Source: Variovorax boronicumulans (GTDB lineage: Bacteria; Pseudomonadota; Gammaproteobacteria; Burkholderiales; Burkholderiaceae_C). Taken from it: DNA of 64,000 bases. Shown piece by piece: positions 11,284 through 19,667 of this stretch. A model generated the notes under the pieces. The model worked only from the letters and a program-made list of their open reading frames with translations, did no database searches and was not told the DNA's origin. Position numbers and translations under genes: made by a program. Every line of letters begins with the position of its first letter. The stretch's first letter is position 1. The DNA is taken from contig NZ_VEDO01000010.1 of assembly GCF_007677875.1 (NCBI RefSeq), forward strand, positions 1 to 64,000, given 5' to 3'.

Positions 11284-12003
11284 ATGACCCTTTCCGCTGA
11301 AGTCACGCCGCCGCCGCGCGTGCTGGTGATCGACGACGAGCCGCAGATCCGCAAGTTCGTCGACATCAGCCTGCGCTCGCAGGGCTACGCCACGTTGCTG
11401 GCCGCAAACGGGCAGGAGGGCCTGAGCCTGCTGGCCAGCAAGGGCGCCGACATCGTCGTGCTGGACCTGGGTCTGCCAGACCGCGACGGCCGCCAGGTGC
11501 TGCAGGAGCTGCGCCAGTGGTCACGCGTGCCGGTCATCGTGCTGACGGTGCGCTCGGGCGAGGAGGAGAAGGTGGCCCTGCTGGATGCCGGAGCCAACGA
11601 CTACGTGACCAAGCCTTTCGGCATCGGTGAACTGATGGCGCGGCTGCGCGCACTGCTGCGCAACGCGGTGCCGGCCGACCCGGTGGCGCCTACCTACGAC
11701 GACGGCAACCTGCGCATCGACCTCGCGCGGCGCGAGGTGCACCTGCACGGTGAGCCCGTGGCGCTCACGCGCAAAGAGTTCGCACTGCTGTCCATCCTGG
11801 CCAGCCACCCCGACCGGCTCATCACGCAGCCGCAGCTGCTGCGCGAAATGTGGGGCCCCACGCACACCGAAGACGCGCACTACCTGCGCGTGCTGGTGGC
11901 CAAGCTGCGCCAGAAGCTCTGCGACGCGGCGGCCGCACCGCGCTACATCATCACGGAGCCGGGCGTCGGCCTGAAGTTCGTGACGGAGCGCGCCGCCGGT
12001 TGA
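11284..12003 (+). CDS. kdpE: Response regulator KdpE
   Basis: 239 aa, OmpR/PhoB type. The receiver has the acidic pocket DDE (17-19), phospho-acceptor D61 in VVLDLGLPDRDG and K near VTKPF. The C-terminal winged helix includes LTRKEFALL and HYLRVLVAKLRQKL. It activates kdpFABC transcription when phosphorylated by KdpD. The ATG follows the kdpD stop after 3 bases. Candidate binding sites are at 3851-3870 and 12045-12064. Confidence 0.96.
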   Translation: MTLSAEVTPPPRVLVIDDEPQIRKFVDISLRSQGYATLLAANGQEGLSLLASKGADIVVLDLGLPDRDGRQVLQELRQWSRVPVIVLTVRSGEEEKVALLDAGANDYVTKPFGIGELMARLRALLRNAVPADPVAPTYDDGNLRIDLARREVHLHGEPVALTRKEFALLSILASHPDRLITQPQLLREMWGPTHTEDAHYLRVLVAKLRQKLCDAAAAPRYIITEPGVGLKFVTERAAG

Positions 12004-12044
12004 GGGCGCGCGGCCTTGGCGCATTCTTTGCGCACTGCCGCCGC

Positions 12045-12064
12045 GATTTGACAGCGGCTTGATG
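12045..12064 (+). promoter_or_regulatory. Degenerate tandem repeat, possible second KdpE box
   Basis: GATTTGACA and GGCTTGATG are spaced 11 bases apart, echoing the perfect repeat before kdpA (3851-3870). TTGACA within it also fits a -35 hexamer. It sits between the kdpE stop and the small ORF at 12111, suggesting that ORF may be co-regulated with kdp. Only the first half-site is strong, so confidence is low. Confidence 0.3.
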
Positions 12065-12110
12065 GGCAGGTCGCGACACTGAACGTCTCTCGACTTTGCG
12101 CTCAAGACAC

Positions 12111-12455
12111 ATGGCTTATGCCGCGTACAAGGAGTTCGTCGCCGCTGGCACCGCAGCGCGCGGGCCGCTATTCCAGGTGCTCGATGTCACCGTGCCGCTG
12201 GCCGATGCCCACGCCGTGCGCCGCGCCCTGCTGGCTTGCGACGGCGCGGATATCCTGCGCTGCGAACCGCTGCCGCGTCCGGGTGCCGCCTGCGCCAGCG
12301 CGGCACCGCGCGCGCGGCTCACGCTGCACCTGGCCGACGGCTGCTTCGAGGCCGTCGCGCACCGGGTGCTGGCCTGCACGCCCGACGGCGAATTCGGCCG
12401 CCTGGTCAGCTGGCGCGACCACCTGCGTCAGCGGGGGCTGCCCTGCGGCTTCTAG
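12111..12455 (+). CDS. Small protein of unknown function next to kdpE
   Basis: 114 aa from ATG 12111; a TTG at 12096 would add five residues. I do not recognise a family. It is soluble, with no signal or membrane segment, and has four Cys (in LLACDG, ILRCEPL, GCFEAVAHRVLAC and GLPCGF regions). The last part, GEFGRLVSWRDHLRQRGL, looks like a well-formed helix. No strong RBS is visible. A KdpE-box-like repeat lies just upstream. Its stop is two bases from the convergent stop at 12458. Confidence 0.55.
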   Translation: MAYAAYKEFVAAGTAARGPLFQVLDVTVPLADAHAVRRALLACDGADILRCEPLPRPGAACASAAPRARLTLHLADGCFEAVAHRVLACTPDGEFGRLVSWRDHLRQRGLPCGF

Positions 12456-12457
12456 AT

Positions 12458-13429
12458 TCAATCGGCGACGAAGCCCGTTGCCTTGACGATGCGCGCCCAT
12501 CGCGCCGATTCCGCGTTCATCTGCTGCAGGAAGGCCTCGCCGCACAGCGGGGCGGCCGGCGCCAGGCCAGAGGTGGCCATGCGCTGGCGGAAGTCCGCCG
12601 AAGCCAGCACCTTCTGGTGCGCGGCCGTCAGCCGCTGCACGATGGGCGCGGGCAGGCCCTTGGGGCCCGACAGGCCGAACCAGACCGTGGTCTGCAGCTG
12701 CGGCAGGCCGATCTCGGTGACCGTGGGCACGTCGGGCAGCTCGGCCGAGCGCTGGCCCGCCGTGGTCGCAAAGGCGACGAGCTTGCCGGCCTTGATCTGC
12801 GGGCCGGCCGTGGCGGTCTGCACGAAGCCCAGCGGCGCTGTGCCGCCCACCATGTCGGTGATCTGGTTCGGGCTGCTGCGGTAGGGCACGTGGGTCATCT
12901 CCACCTTGAGCGCCTCGGCCAGCTGGTAGCCCAGGAAATGCGCAGGCGAACCCGGTGCGAAGGAGGAGTAGGTCGGCGGCGTCTTCTGCGCCTTGATCCA
13001 CTGCGCGAGCTCGGCGAAGTTGCGTGGGCCCAGGCTCGGGTGGCTGGCCAGCACCAGGCCGGCCTCCACGCCCTGGCAGATCGGCGTGAAGTCGGCTGGC
13101 ACGTAGCGCGCCCGCGGGTTGGCATTGGGCGTGATGGTCATCATGCCGGCCGTGCTGACGAGCAGGGTGTAGCCGTCGGCCGGCGTGCGCGTCATCACCT
13201 GGGCCGCCACCATGCCGCCCACGGCCGGCGAGTTCTCCACCACCACGGGCTGGCCCAGCTCCTTGACCAGCAGGTCGGCGAGTGCACGCGCGTAGGCGTC
13301 GGGCGGGCCGCCCGGCGTGGAAGGGGTGATGAGCTTGATCGGGCGTTCGGGCCAGGTCTGGGCCTGTGCCGGCAGGGCTGCCATGGCGAGCAGGGCGGCA
13401 GCGCAGAGCGCGCGGCGGGCGATGGTCAT
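12458..13429 (-). CDS. Bug/TctC-family tripartite tricarboxylate receptor
   Basis: 323-aa periplasmic solute-binding protein. A signal peptide ends at AQA (about residue 23), then TWPERPIKLITPSTPGG, ADGYTLLVST and the conserved LPDVPTVTEIGLP segment. Bug proteins capture carboxylates or other small organics for TTT transporters, but no TctA/B genes are nearby, as is common in these bacteria. ATG 13429 is preferred because the open frame runs upstream into the sulfatase gene. It follows the sulfatase by 29 bases, so the pair is probably one transcript. Confidence 0.92.
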   Translation of the reverse strand: MTIARRALCAAALLAMAALPAQAQTWPERPIKLITPSTPGGPPDAYARALADLLVKELGQPVVVENSPAVGGMVAAQVMTRTPADGYTLLVSTAGMMTITPNANPRARYVPADFTPICQGVEAGLVLASHPSLGPRNFAELAQWIKAQKTPPTYSSFAPGSPAHFLGYQLAEALKVEMTHVPYRSSPNQITDMVGGTAPLGFVQTATAGPQIKAGKLVAFATTAGQRSAELPDVPTVTEIGLPQLQTTVWFGLSGPKGLPAPIVQRLTAAHQKVLASADFRQRMATSGLAPAAPLCGEAFLQQMNAESARWARIVKATGFVAD

Positions 13430-13458
13430 GTTTGTCTCCGGATGGTGAAAGAACGGGG

Positions 13459-14781
13459 TCAGCGCTGCGGCATGTCCTTGGCCGAGTAGCCCAGGCTCAC
13501 GGCCGCGTCGTCGGGAATGGCGGGCACCGTGGCCTCCCAGGCCAGCCAGTCCGCGCGCAAGGTTTCCAGCAGCTCGGGGTGCTTGTGCGCAAGGTTGGCG
13601 CGCTCGCGCGCGTCCTGCCGCACGTTGAAGAGGTACTCGTGGTCGTCGACCTTCAGGTACTTCCAGTCGCCGCGGCGCAGCGCGCGCTGGTGGCGGTGGT
13701 GCATGCGCCAGTACAGCGGGCGCTCGAAGGTCTGGCCCGGGTCGCGCAGCACGGCGGCCAGCGAGACGCCGTCGATCGGCACCTCGGGGTGCGGCCGGCC
13801 GCCGCCCAGCGCCAGCAGCGTGGCCGACCAGTCCATGCTCATGCAGTGCTGCGCGCTCGCCGTGCCGGCCGGGATGGCGGCCGGCCAGTGCGCGATCCAG
13901 GGCACGCGGATGCCGCCTTCGGTCAGGTCCATCTTGCCGCCCACGAGCGGCCAGTTGTCGGAGAAGCGCTCGCCGCCGTTGTCGCTCGTGAAGACGATCA
14001 GCGTGTTCTCCAGCAGGCCCTCTTCGCGCAGTGCGGCGACCAGATCGCCGATGCCCTCGTCCATGTGGTGAATCATGCGGCGGTAGGTTTCCACATCGCC
14101 GCCATCCAGGTGGAACAGGTTGCCAGCCACCTCGGCCGCCAGGTGCGCGTCGTCGCGTGTCTCCCAGGGCCAGTGCGGCGCCGTGTAGTGCAGGCTCAGG
14201 AAAAAGGGCCGGCCGGCGCGGGCGGCGGCGGCGCGCGCCTTCACATGGTCCACCGCGCGGCGCGAGAGCAGGTCGGTCAGGTAGCCCACGTCGTGCCGCT
14301 CGGACTCGTTCTCGTAGAGGTCGTGGTCGCCCTGGCCCGAGCAGTGGCTGAAGTAGTCCACGCCGCCGGCCATGATGCCGTAGAAGTCGTCGTAGCCCGA
14401 GCGCTGCGGGCCGAAGGCCGGCGGGTAGCCCAGGTGCCATTTGCCGATCAGCGCGGTGGCGTAGCCGGCCTCGCGCAGCAGCGAGGGCAGGGTCGGCATG
14501 TCGGGTGGCAGGCCCAGCGTGGGGCTGCCCTTGCTGCGGCTGTTGATGGGCTCCTCCATGCCGCCGCGCAGCCGGTACTGGTAGCGCATGGTCATGAGGG
14601 CGAAGCGCGTGGGCGAGCAGACCGGCGAGTTGCTGTAGCCCTCGGTGAAACGCAGGCCGCCCGCGGCCAGCGCGTCGATGTGCGGCGACACGGGACCGAA
14701 GCCGGCCGACCGGCCGCCGTAGCAGCCCAGGTCGGCGTAGCCGAGGTCGTCGGCGACGATGAAGATGAGGTTGGGTTTCAT
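13459..14781 (-). CDS. Type I sulfatase (arylsulfatase family)
   Basis: 440 aa. The N-terminus has metal-binding Asp11-Asp12 in FIVADDLGYADLGCYGG. C55 in NSPVCSPTR is the C-x-P-x-R signature whose Cys is converted to formylglycine. Further motifs are GKWHLGY and TSDNGGE, a metal site. No signal peptide is visible, so it is probably cytoplasmic and would act on an imported sulfate ester. The start ATG 14781 gives the conserved MKPNLIFIVADD beginning. Transcribed toward the Bug receptor; divergent from the LysR gene. Confidence 0.92.
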   Translation of the reverse strand: MKPNLIFIVADDLGYADLGCYGGRSAGFGPVSPHIDALAAGGLRFTEGYSNSPVCSPTRFALMTMRYQYRLRGGMEEPINSRSKGSPTLGLPPDMPTLPSLLREAGYATALIGKWHLGYPPAFGPQRSGYDDFYGIMAGGVDYFSHCSGQGDHDLYENESERHDVGYLTDLLSRRAVDHVKARAAAARAGRPFFLSLHYTAPHWPWETRDDAHLAAEVAGNLFHLDGGDVETYRRMIHHMDEGIGDLVAALREEGLLENTLIVFTSDNGGERFSDNWPLVGGKMDLTEGGIRVPWIAHWPAAIPAGTASAQHCMSMDWSATLLALGGGRPHPEVPIDGVSLAAVLRDPGQTFERPLYWRMHHRHQRALRRGDWKYLKVDDHEYLFNVRQDARERANLAHKHPELLETLRADWLAWEATVPAIPDDAAVSLGYSAKDMPQR

Positions 14782-14853
14782 GCGGAGGGCGACTGTAGGC
14801 CGGTGCAAGCCATCCGTAAAATTGAAAATTGCAGTCCAAACAAAAGTTTCTCT

Positions 14854-15750
14854 ATGGACCCACGCCACCTCGTGCAACTCGCCACGATCCTCGAAAAGGG
14901 CTCCATCACCCAGGCCAGCCGGCACCTGCACCTGACCCAGCCCACGCTCACGCACAACATGCAGACGCTGGAGATGCAGGCCGGTGGCGCGCTGTTCGAG
15001 CGCAGCCGCTACGGCGTGCGCAGCACGCCGCTCGGGGAGATGCTGGCGCGCGAGGGCCGGGCCATCATGCGGCGGCTCAAGGATGCGGCCGAGGTCACGG
15101 CGCGGCACCGCAGCGGCATCCGCAAGCAGGTGCGCATCGGCGCCGGGCCGCTGGTGGGCGCAGCGGCGGCGGGGGAGCTGGTACGCGTGCTGCTGGAGCG
15201 CTTTCCCGACCTCGCGTTGTCGGTGCAGAGCGACCGGCCGCACCTGTTGCTGGAGCAGCTCATCGACGGCCACCACGAGTTCGTGGTCGCGCCCGCATGG
15301 CTGGAGCGCCCGCCGCCCGGCATCGAGCGCCGGCTGCTCGTCGCGGACGCGCTGGGCGTGTTCTGCGCGCGCACGCATGCGCTGGCGCAGCGCGGCGGCG
15401 CGCTCGACGCGCAGCGCTGGATCAGCCTGGGCTCGGCCTCGCCCTTCGACCAGGAGGTGCGCGAGATGCTGGCCGCCGCCGGCGTGCACGCCATGCGCGT
15501 GGATGTCACGGTGCTGGGCGAGGCCTTCGTGCTGCTCGACACGCTGGCCCAGGGCCGGCACCTCGCGGTGCTGCCGCGCTTTCCGCTGCGCCGGCTGGCC
15601 GAACGCTTCGGCCTCGTGGAACTGGCGCTGCGGGCACCACCGCGGCCGCGGCCGATCTACCTCTGGTGCCGCGCGACCACGCTGGAGGACGCGGGGATGG
15701 CGGCCGTGGCGGAGGTCTTGCAGCAGACCATGGCGGCGCTGGCCGCCTGA
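14854..15750 (+). CDS. LysR-type transcriptional regulator
   Basis: 298 aa. The N-terminal winged helix-turn-helix (residues 1-60, with GSITQASRHLHLTQPTLTHN) is typical of LysR. The remainder is the effector-binding domain. The ATG follows an A/T-rich patch (TAAAATTGAAAATTGCAG) that stands out from the GC-rich surroundings and lies in the 72-base gap shared with the divergent sulfatase gene. It is the likely regulator of the sulfatase-Bug pair, by the usual divergent LysR logic. Confidence 0.92.
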   Translation: MDPRHLVQLATILEKGSITQASRHLHLTQPTLTHNMQTLEMQAGGALFERSRYGVRSTPLGEMLAREGRAIMRRLKDAAEVTARHRSGIRKQVRIGAGPLVGAAAAGELVRVLLERFPDLALSVQSDRPHLLLEQLIDGHHEFVVAPAWLERPPPGIERRLLVADALGVFCARTHALAQRGGALDAQRWISLGSASPFDQEVREMLAAAGVHAMRVDVTVLGEAFVLLDTLAQGRHLAVLPRFPLRRLAERFGLVELALRAPPRPRPIYLWCRATTLEDAGMAAVAEVLQQTMAALAA

Positions 15751-15753
15751 GCG

Positions 15754-16701
15754 TCAGGCCGCCAGCGCGGCCTCGAGCGCATCGATGAACATGGCCGGCA
15801 CGTCGAAGCCGGTCTGGTCGCTGATCTCCTGAAAGCAGGTCGGGCTGGTCACATTGACCTCCGTGAGGCAGTCGCCGATCGCGTCCAGCCCCACCAGCAG
15901 CAGGCCGCGCGCGGCCAGCACCGGGCCCAGGGTCTCGGCAATCTCGCGATCGCGTTCGGTCAGCGGCTGGGCCACGCCCTTGCCGCCGGCAGCCAGGTTG
16001 CCACGCACCTCGCTGCCCTGCGGGATGCGCGCGAGCGAGAAGGGCACGGGCTTGCCGCCGATCACGAGGATGCGCTTGTCGCCCTGCACGATCTCGGGCA
16101 CGAAGCGCTGAACCATGATGGTCTCGGCGCCATCCTTGTTGAGCGTCTCGACGATGGAGCCCAGGTTCAGGCCATCGGCCTTGACGCGGAAGATGCCCAT
16201 GCCGCCCATGCCGTCCAGCGGCTTCAGGATGATGTCCTGGTGCTCGGCATGGAAGGCGCGCACCTCGGCGGCGCTGCGCGTGACCAGCGTGGGGCTCGTG
16301 AACTGCGCAAACTCCATGATGGCCAGCTTCTCGGGGTGGTCGCGCAGCGCGGCCGGCTTGTTGAAGACCCTGGCGCCTTCGCGCTCGGCCTGCTCCAGCA
16401 GGTGCGTGGCGTAGAAGAACTCGCTGTCGAAGGGCGGGTCCTTGCGCATCAGCACGGCGTCGAATTCGGCGAGCGCGCGCAGCGGCGTGGAGTCGATGCG
16501 GTACCAGGCGTCGGGCTGGCCGGTCAGTGTCAATTCGTGGACCAGGGCCTGCACCTGGCCGCCCGTGCGCCAGCCGATGTGGCGCGGCTCACAGGACCAG
16601 ATGCGGTGGCCGCGGCGCTGGGCCTCGCGCATCATCGAGAAGGTGGTGTCCTTGTAGATCTTGAAGCTGTCCAGCGGGTCGACGACGAAGAGGAGGTTCA
16701 T
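15754..16701 (-). CDS. gshB: Glutathione synthetase
   Basis: 315 aa, ATP-grasp enzyme joining glycine to gamma-glutamylcysteine. The start MNLLFVVDPLDSFKIYKDTT matches the family. Later motifs are LMRKDPPFDSEF, ILKPLDGMGGMGIFR (ATP-grasp) and LTEVNVTSPTCFQEI near the end. ATG 16701 overlaps the stop of the upstream benE-type gene (ATGA), so the two are translated together. The partner gshA lies at 23856. Confidence 0.97.
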   Translation of the reverse strand: MNLLFVVDPLDSFKIYKDTTFSMMREAQRRGHRIWSCEPRHIGWRTGGQVQALVHELTLTGQPDAWYRIDSTPLRALAEFDAVLMRKDPPFDSEFFYATHLLEQAEREGARVFNKPAALRDHPEKLAIMEFAQFTSPTLVTRSAAEVRAFHAEHQDIILKPLDGMGGMGIFRVKADGLNLGSIVETLNKDGAETIMVQRFVPEIVQGDKRILVIGGKPVPFSLARIPQGSEVRGNLAAGGKGVAQPLTERDREIAETLGPVLAARGLLLVGLDAIGDCLTEVNVTSPTCFQEISDQTGFDVPAMFIDALEAALAA

Positions 16702-17882
16702 GAGGGGATCTTTCGGGAAGCGCCGTACTGTTGCACAAACAGCGCCAGCGCGCCGGCCACCACGCCCCAAAAGGCCGAGCCGATGCCGGCAATCGCCACG
16801 CCCGACAGCGTGACCAGGAAGGTGATGAGCGCCGGCTCACGGTGGCGTTCGTCGACGAGTGCGGTGGCCAGCCCGTTGGCGATGGTGCCCAGCAGCGCCA
16901 GGCCGGCGATGGCCGCCACCAGCTCCCGGGGGAAGGCCGTCAGCAACCCCGTGACCGTGGCGCCGAAGATGCCGATCAGCACGTAGATCAGCCCGCAGCT
17001 CACGGCCGCGGTGTAGCGCTTGTCGGGGTCCTCGTGCGCCTCGCGCCCCATGCAGATCGCGGCCGTGATGGCCGAGAGGTTCAGCGCGAACGCGCCGAAC
17101 GGCGCCAGCACCAGCGTGGCGATGCCGGTGATGCTGAGCAGTCTGGAGATCGGCATGCGGCCGTAGCCGGCCGCGCGGATCGCGGCCACGCCGGGCAGGT
17201 TCTGCGAGGCCATGGTCACGACGAACAGCGGCACCGCCAGGCTCACAGCCGCCTGCCAGCTGAAGCGGGGCATCGTGAATTGCGGCACCGCCAGGCCCAC
17301 GTGCACGCCGGCCCAGGCCAGTTCGCCACGCAGACCGCAGTAGGCGATGGCGGCCAGCAGGGTCAGCGGCACGGCGTAGCGCGGCAGCAGGCGCCGGCCC
17401 AACAGGTAGACGAGCAGCATCAGCAGCACCAGGCCCAGCGCCGTTTTCGCGGCGATGAAGGCGTCGAGCCCGAAGCGCGCCAGCACACCGGCGAGCAAGG
17501 CCGAGGCGATGGCCACGGGAATGCGGTTCATGACGCGCTCGAACCAGCCCGTCATGCCCGCCACCGTGATGGCCAATGCGCTCAGCATGAAGGCGCCCAC
17601 GGCTTCGTCCATGCCATAGCCTGCGCCGGCCACGGCCAGCACGGCCGCGCCCGGCGTGCTCCAGGCCACCATGACCGGCATGCGCCAGCGCAGCGAGGGC
17701 AGCGCGGTGCACAGGCCCATGCCCAGGCCCAGCGCCCACATCCAGGAGCTGATGAGTTCGGGCGTGGCACCGAAAGCAAGGGCGGCCTGGAACACGATGG
17801 CCACGGAGCTCGTGAAGCCGACCAGCACGGCCACGAAGCCTGCCGTGAAGGCCGGCAGGCTCAGGTCTTTGAGGAAACGCAT
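16698..17882 (-). CDS. BenE-family benzoate/H+ symporter-like transporter
   Basis: 394-aa inner-membrane protein with about 12 hydrophobic segments. It begins MRFLKDLSLPAFTAGFVAVL, and conserved stretches include STPGAAVLA, FVVTMASQNLPGVA and AFALNLSAITAAICMG, characteristic of BenE. No benzoate-degradation genes are in the window, so the substrate is not established. It is translationally coupled to gshB, which is unlikely to reflect shared function. Confidence 0.88.
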   Translation of the reverse strand: MRFLKDLSLPAFTAGFVAVLVGFTSSVAIVFQAALAFGATPELISSWMWALGLGMGLCTALPSLRWRMPVMVAWSTPGAAVLAVAGAGYGMDEAVGAFMLSALAITVAGMTGWFERVMNRIPVAIASALLAGVLARFGLDAFIAAKTALGLVLLMLLVYLLGRRLLPRYAVPLTLLAAIAYCGLRGELAWAGVHVGLAVPQFTMPRFSWQAAVSLAVPLFVVTMASQNLPGVAAIRAAGYGRMPISRLLSITGIATLVLAPFGAFALNLSAITAAICMGREAHEDPDKRYTAAVSCGLIYVLIGIFGATVTGLLTAFPRELVAAIAGLALLGTIANGLATALVDERHREPALITFLVTLSGVAIAGIGSAFWGVVAGALALFVQQYGASRKIPS

Positions 17883-17923
17883 AGGCGGCGGATTGTGCCC
17901 ATGCGGATCTTTTTCGGCTGGCC

Positions 17924-17950
17924 TGTCACAAAGCGCGCAGGCGGCGCGTC
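17924..17950 (+). promoter_or_regulatory. ECF41-type promoter motif (TGTCACA-N16-CGTC)
   Basis: TGTCACA (17924-17930) and CGTC (17947-17950) are separated by 16 bases and lie 42 bases before the ATG of the carboxymuconolactone-decarboxylase-like gene. This combination is the described promoter of ECF41 sigma factors, whose targets are carboxymuconolactone decarboxylases, oxidoreductases and epimerases. No ECF sigma gene is in this window. Confidence 0.6.
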
Positions 17951-17992
17951 TAGCAGGGAAGACGCCGATTCAACCACCCCGAAAGGAAGCAC

Positions 17993-18472
17993 ATGACCCC
18001 CCGCCTCAACGCCCTGCAGCACGCCCCCGAGCTCTACAAGAAGCTGTCCGACTACAGTATCGCGGCCAAGAAGGGCCGCCTCGACGCCAAGCTGCTCGCG
18101 CTCATCGAGATCCGCGCTTCGCAGATGAACGGCTGCGCCTTCTGCCTGGACATGCACGTCAAGCAGGCCAAGCAGCACGGCGATGGCGAACTGCGCCTGC
18201 ACCACGTGGCGATCTGGCACGAGTCGCCGCTGTTCAGCGCCCACGAGCGCGCTGCCTTCGCCTGGACCGAGGCGCTCACGCACCTGCCGGCCCACGGCGT
18301 GCCCGATGCCGTCTACGAGCAGGTGCGGGCGGAGTTTTCCGAACAGGAGATCGTGGAACTCACGCACAACGTGATGGGCATCAACGCCTGGAACCGCTTG
18401 AGCGTGGCCTTTCGCAATGTGCCGGGCAGCGCCGACAAGGCCTTCGGCCTCGACAAGGTTCCGTTCGCCTGA
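17993..18472 (+). CDS. Carboxymuconolactone decarboxylase / AhpD-like protein
   Basis: 159 aa. RBS GAAAGGA precedes the ATG. The core is GCAFCLDMH with C48, C51 and H55, the redox CxxC...H site of AhpD-like alkylhydroperoxidases. The last part contains LTHNVMGINAWNRLSVAFR, typical of the family. It is probably a peroxide- or electrophile-detoxifying thiol enzyme. An ECF41-type promoter lies upstream, and an MDR oxidoreductase follows after 66 bases. Confidence 0.9.
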   Translation: MTPRLNALQHAPELYKKLSDYSIAAKKGRLDAKLLALIEIRASQMNGCAFCLDMHVKQAKQHGDGELRLHHVAIWHESPLFSAHERAAFAWTEALTHLPAHGVPDAVYEQVRAEFSEQEIVELTHNVMGINAWNRLSVAFRNVPGSADKAFGLDKVPFA

Positions 18473-18538
18473 GCCCGCCGCGGCAGGGCGGCTTCCTATA
18501 CTGGCCGGCTCCACCGAACCACCATCCGAGGACCGCCC

Positions 18539-19666
18539 ATGCCTTTGCAACTGCGCTCGCTGATCCGCCCCGACGCTACCTTGGAACTCTCGCTGGCCGA
18601 GGTCGCCATGCCCAAGCCCGCGCACGACGACGAGGTCGTGGTGCGCATGGAGGCCGCGCCGCTGAACCCCTCTGACCTGGGCCTGCTGTTCGGCGGTGCC
18701 GACATGGCCACAGCCAAGGTGTCGGGCACTGCCGAGCGTCCCGTGGTCACGGCCAGCCTGTCGCCTGCGGCCCTGGCCGCTGCGCAAGGCCGTATCGGCC
18801 AGTCCATGGTGGTCGGCAACGAGGGTGCCGGCACCGTCGTCGCTGCCGGCGCCTCGGCCGCGGCCCAGGCCTTGTTGGGCCGGAAGGTCGCGCTGCTGGG
18901 CGGCGGCATGTACGCTGAATACCGTGCCATCTCGGCCGACCAATGCCTGCCGCTGCCCGAGGGCGCGACGGCCGCGCAGGGCGCTTCGTGCTTCGTCAAC
19001 CCGCTGACTTCGCTGGGCATGGTGGAGACCATGCGGCGCGAGGGCCACAGCGCGCTGGTGCACACGGCCGCCGCGTCCAACCTGGGCCAGATGCTGAACC
19101 GCATCTGCCTGAAGGACGGCGTGCCGCTCGTCAACGTGGTGCGCAAGCCCGAGCAGGCCGCGCTGCTGCGCAGCCAGGGCGCGCAGCATGTGGTGGACAG
19201 CAGCCAGGCCGACTTCCAGGCCGCGCTGATCGAGGCGATCGCCGCGACGGGCGCCACGCTGGCCTTCGACTCCATCGGTGGCGGCAAACTGGCCGGCCTG
19301 ATCCTGGTGGCCATGGAGGCCGCGATCGCGCGCAGGGAGCAGGCCGCCTACAGCCGCTACGGCAGCAATGTGCACAAGCAGGTCTACATCTACGGCAGCC
19401 TGGATCGCGGCCCCATCGAGATCGCGCGCGGCTTCGGCATGACCTGGGGCGTGGGCGGCTGGCTGCTGTTTCCGTTCCTGCAGAAGATCGGCCCGCACCA
19501 TGTGCAGCAGCTCAAGGCCCGCGTGGCGGCCGAGCTTACGACGACCTTCGCGAGCCACTACACGCGCGAGGTCGGCCTGGCCGAGGCGCTGTCGCTGCAG
19601 GCCATCGCGATCTACGGCAAGCAGGCCACGGGCGAGAAGGTGCTGATGCGGCCGACAGCGGGCTGA
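18539..19666 (+). CDS. MDR-superfamily zinc-type dehydrogenase / quinone oxidoreductase
   Basis: 375 aa. The GroES-like N-terminus has AAPLNPSDLGLLFGGAD, then GNEGAGTVVAAG near residue 95. A nucleotide-binding region follows with VHTAAASNLGQMLNRICL and GATLAFDSIGGGKLAG. The glycine signature is AAASNLGQ rather than GxGxxG, as in some quinone reductase-like members. Substrate unknown. It is followed by the VOC gene one base after its stop and by gene order is probably co-transcribed with the AhpD-like gene. Confidence 0.87.
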   Translation: MPLQLRSLIRPDATLELSLAEVAMPKPAHDDEVVVRMEAAPLNPSDLGLLFGGADMATAKVSGTAERPVVTASLSPAALAAAQGRIGQSMVVGNEGAGTVVAAGASAAAQALLGRKVALLGGGMYAEYRAISADQCLPLPEGATAAQGASCFVNPLTSLGMVETMRREGHSALVHTAAASNLGQMLNRICLKDGVPLVNVVRKPEQAALLRSQGAQHVVDSSQADFQAALIEAIAATGATLAFDSIGGGKLAGLILVAMEAAIARREQAAYSRYGSNVHKQVYIYGSLDRGPIEIARGFGMTWGVGGWLLFPFLQKIGPHHVQQLKARVAAELTTTFASHYTREVGLAEALSLQAIAIYGKQATGEKVLMRPTAG

Positions 19667-19667
19667 G

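Noticed and set aside
12458-14839. Apparent 793-aa fusion of sulfatase-region sequence with the Bug protein
   Set aside because: The first half is out of frame with the sulfatase. The Bug gene has its own ATG and signal peptide at 13429.
16698-17882. Annotation of the BenE-like protein as a benzoate transporter gene benE
   Set aside because: The family match is good but no aromatic catabolic genes are nearby, so the substrate-specific name is not supported.
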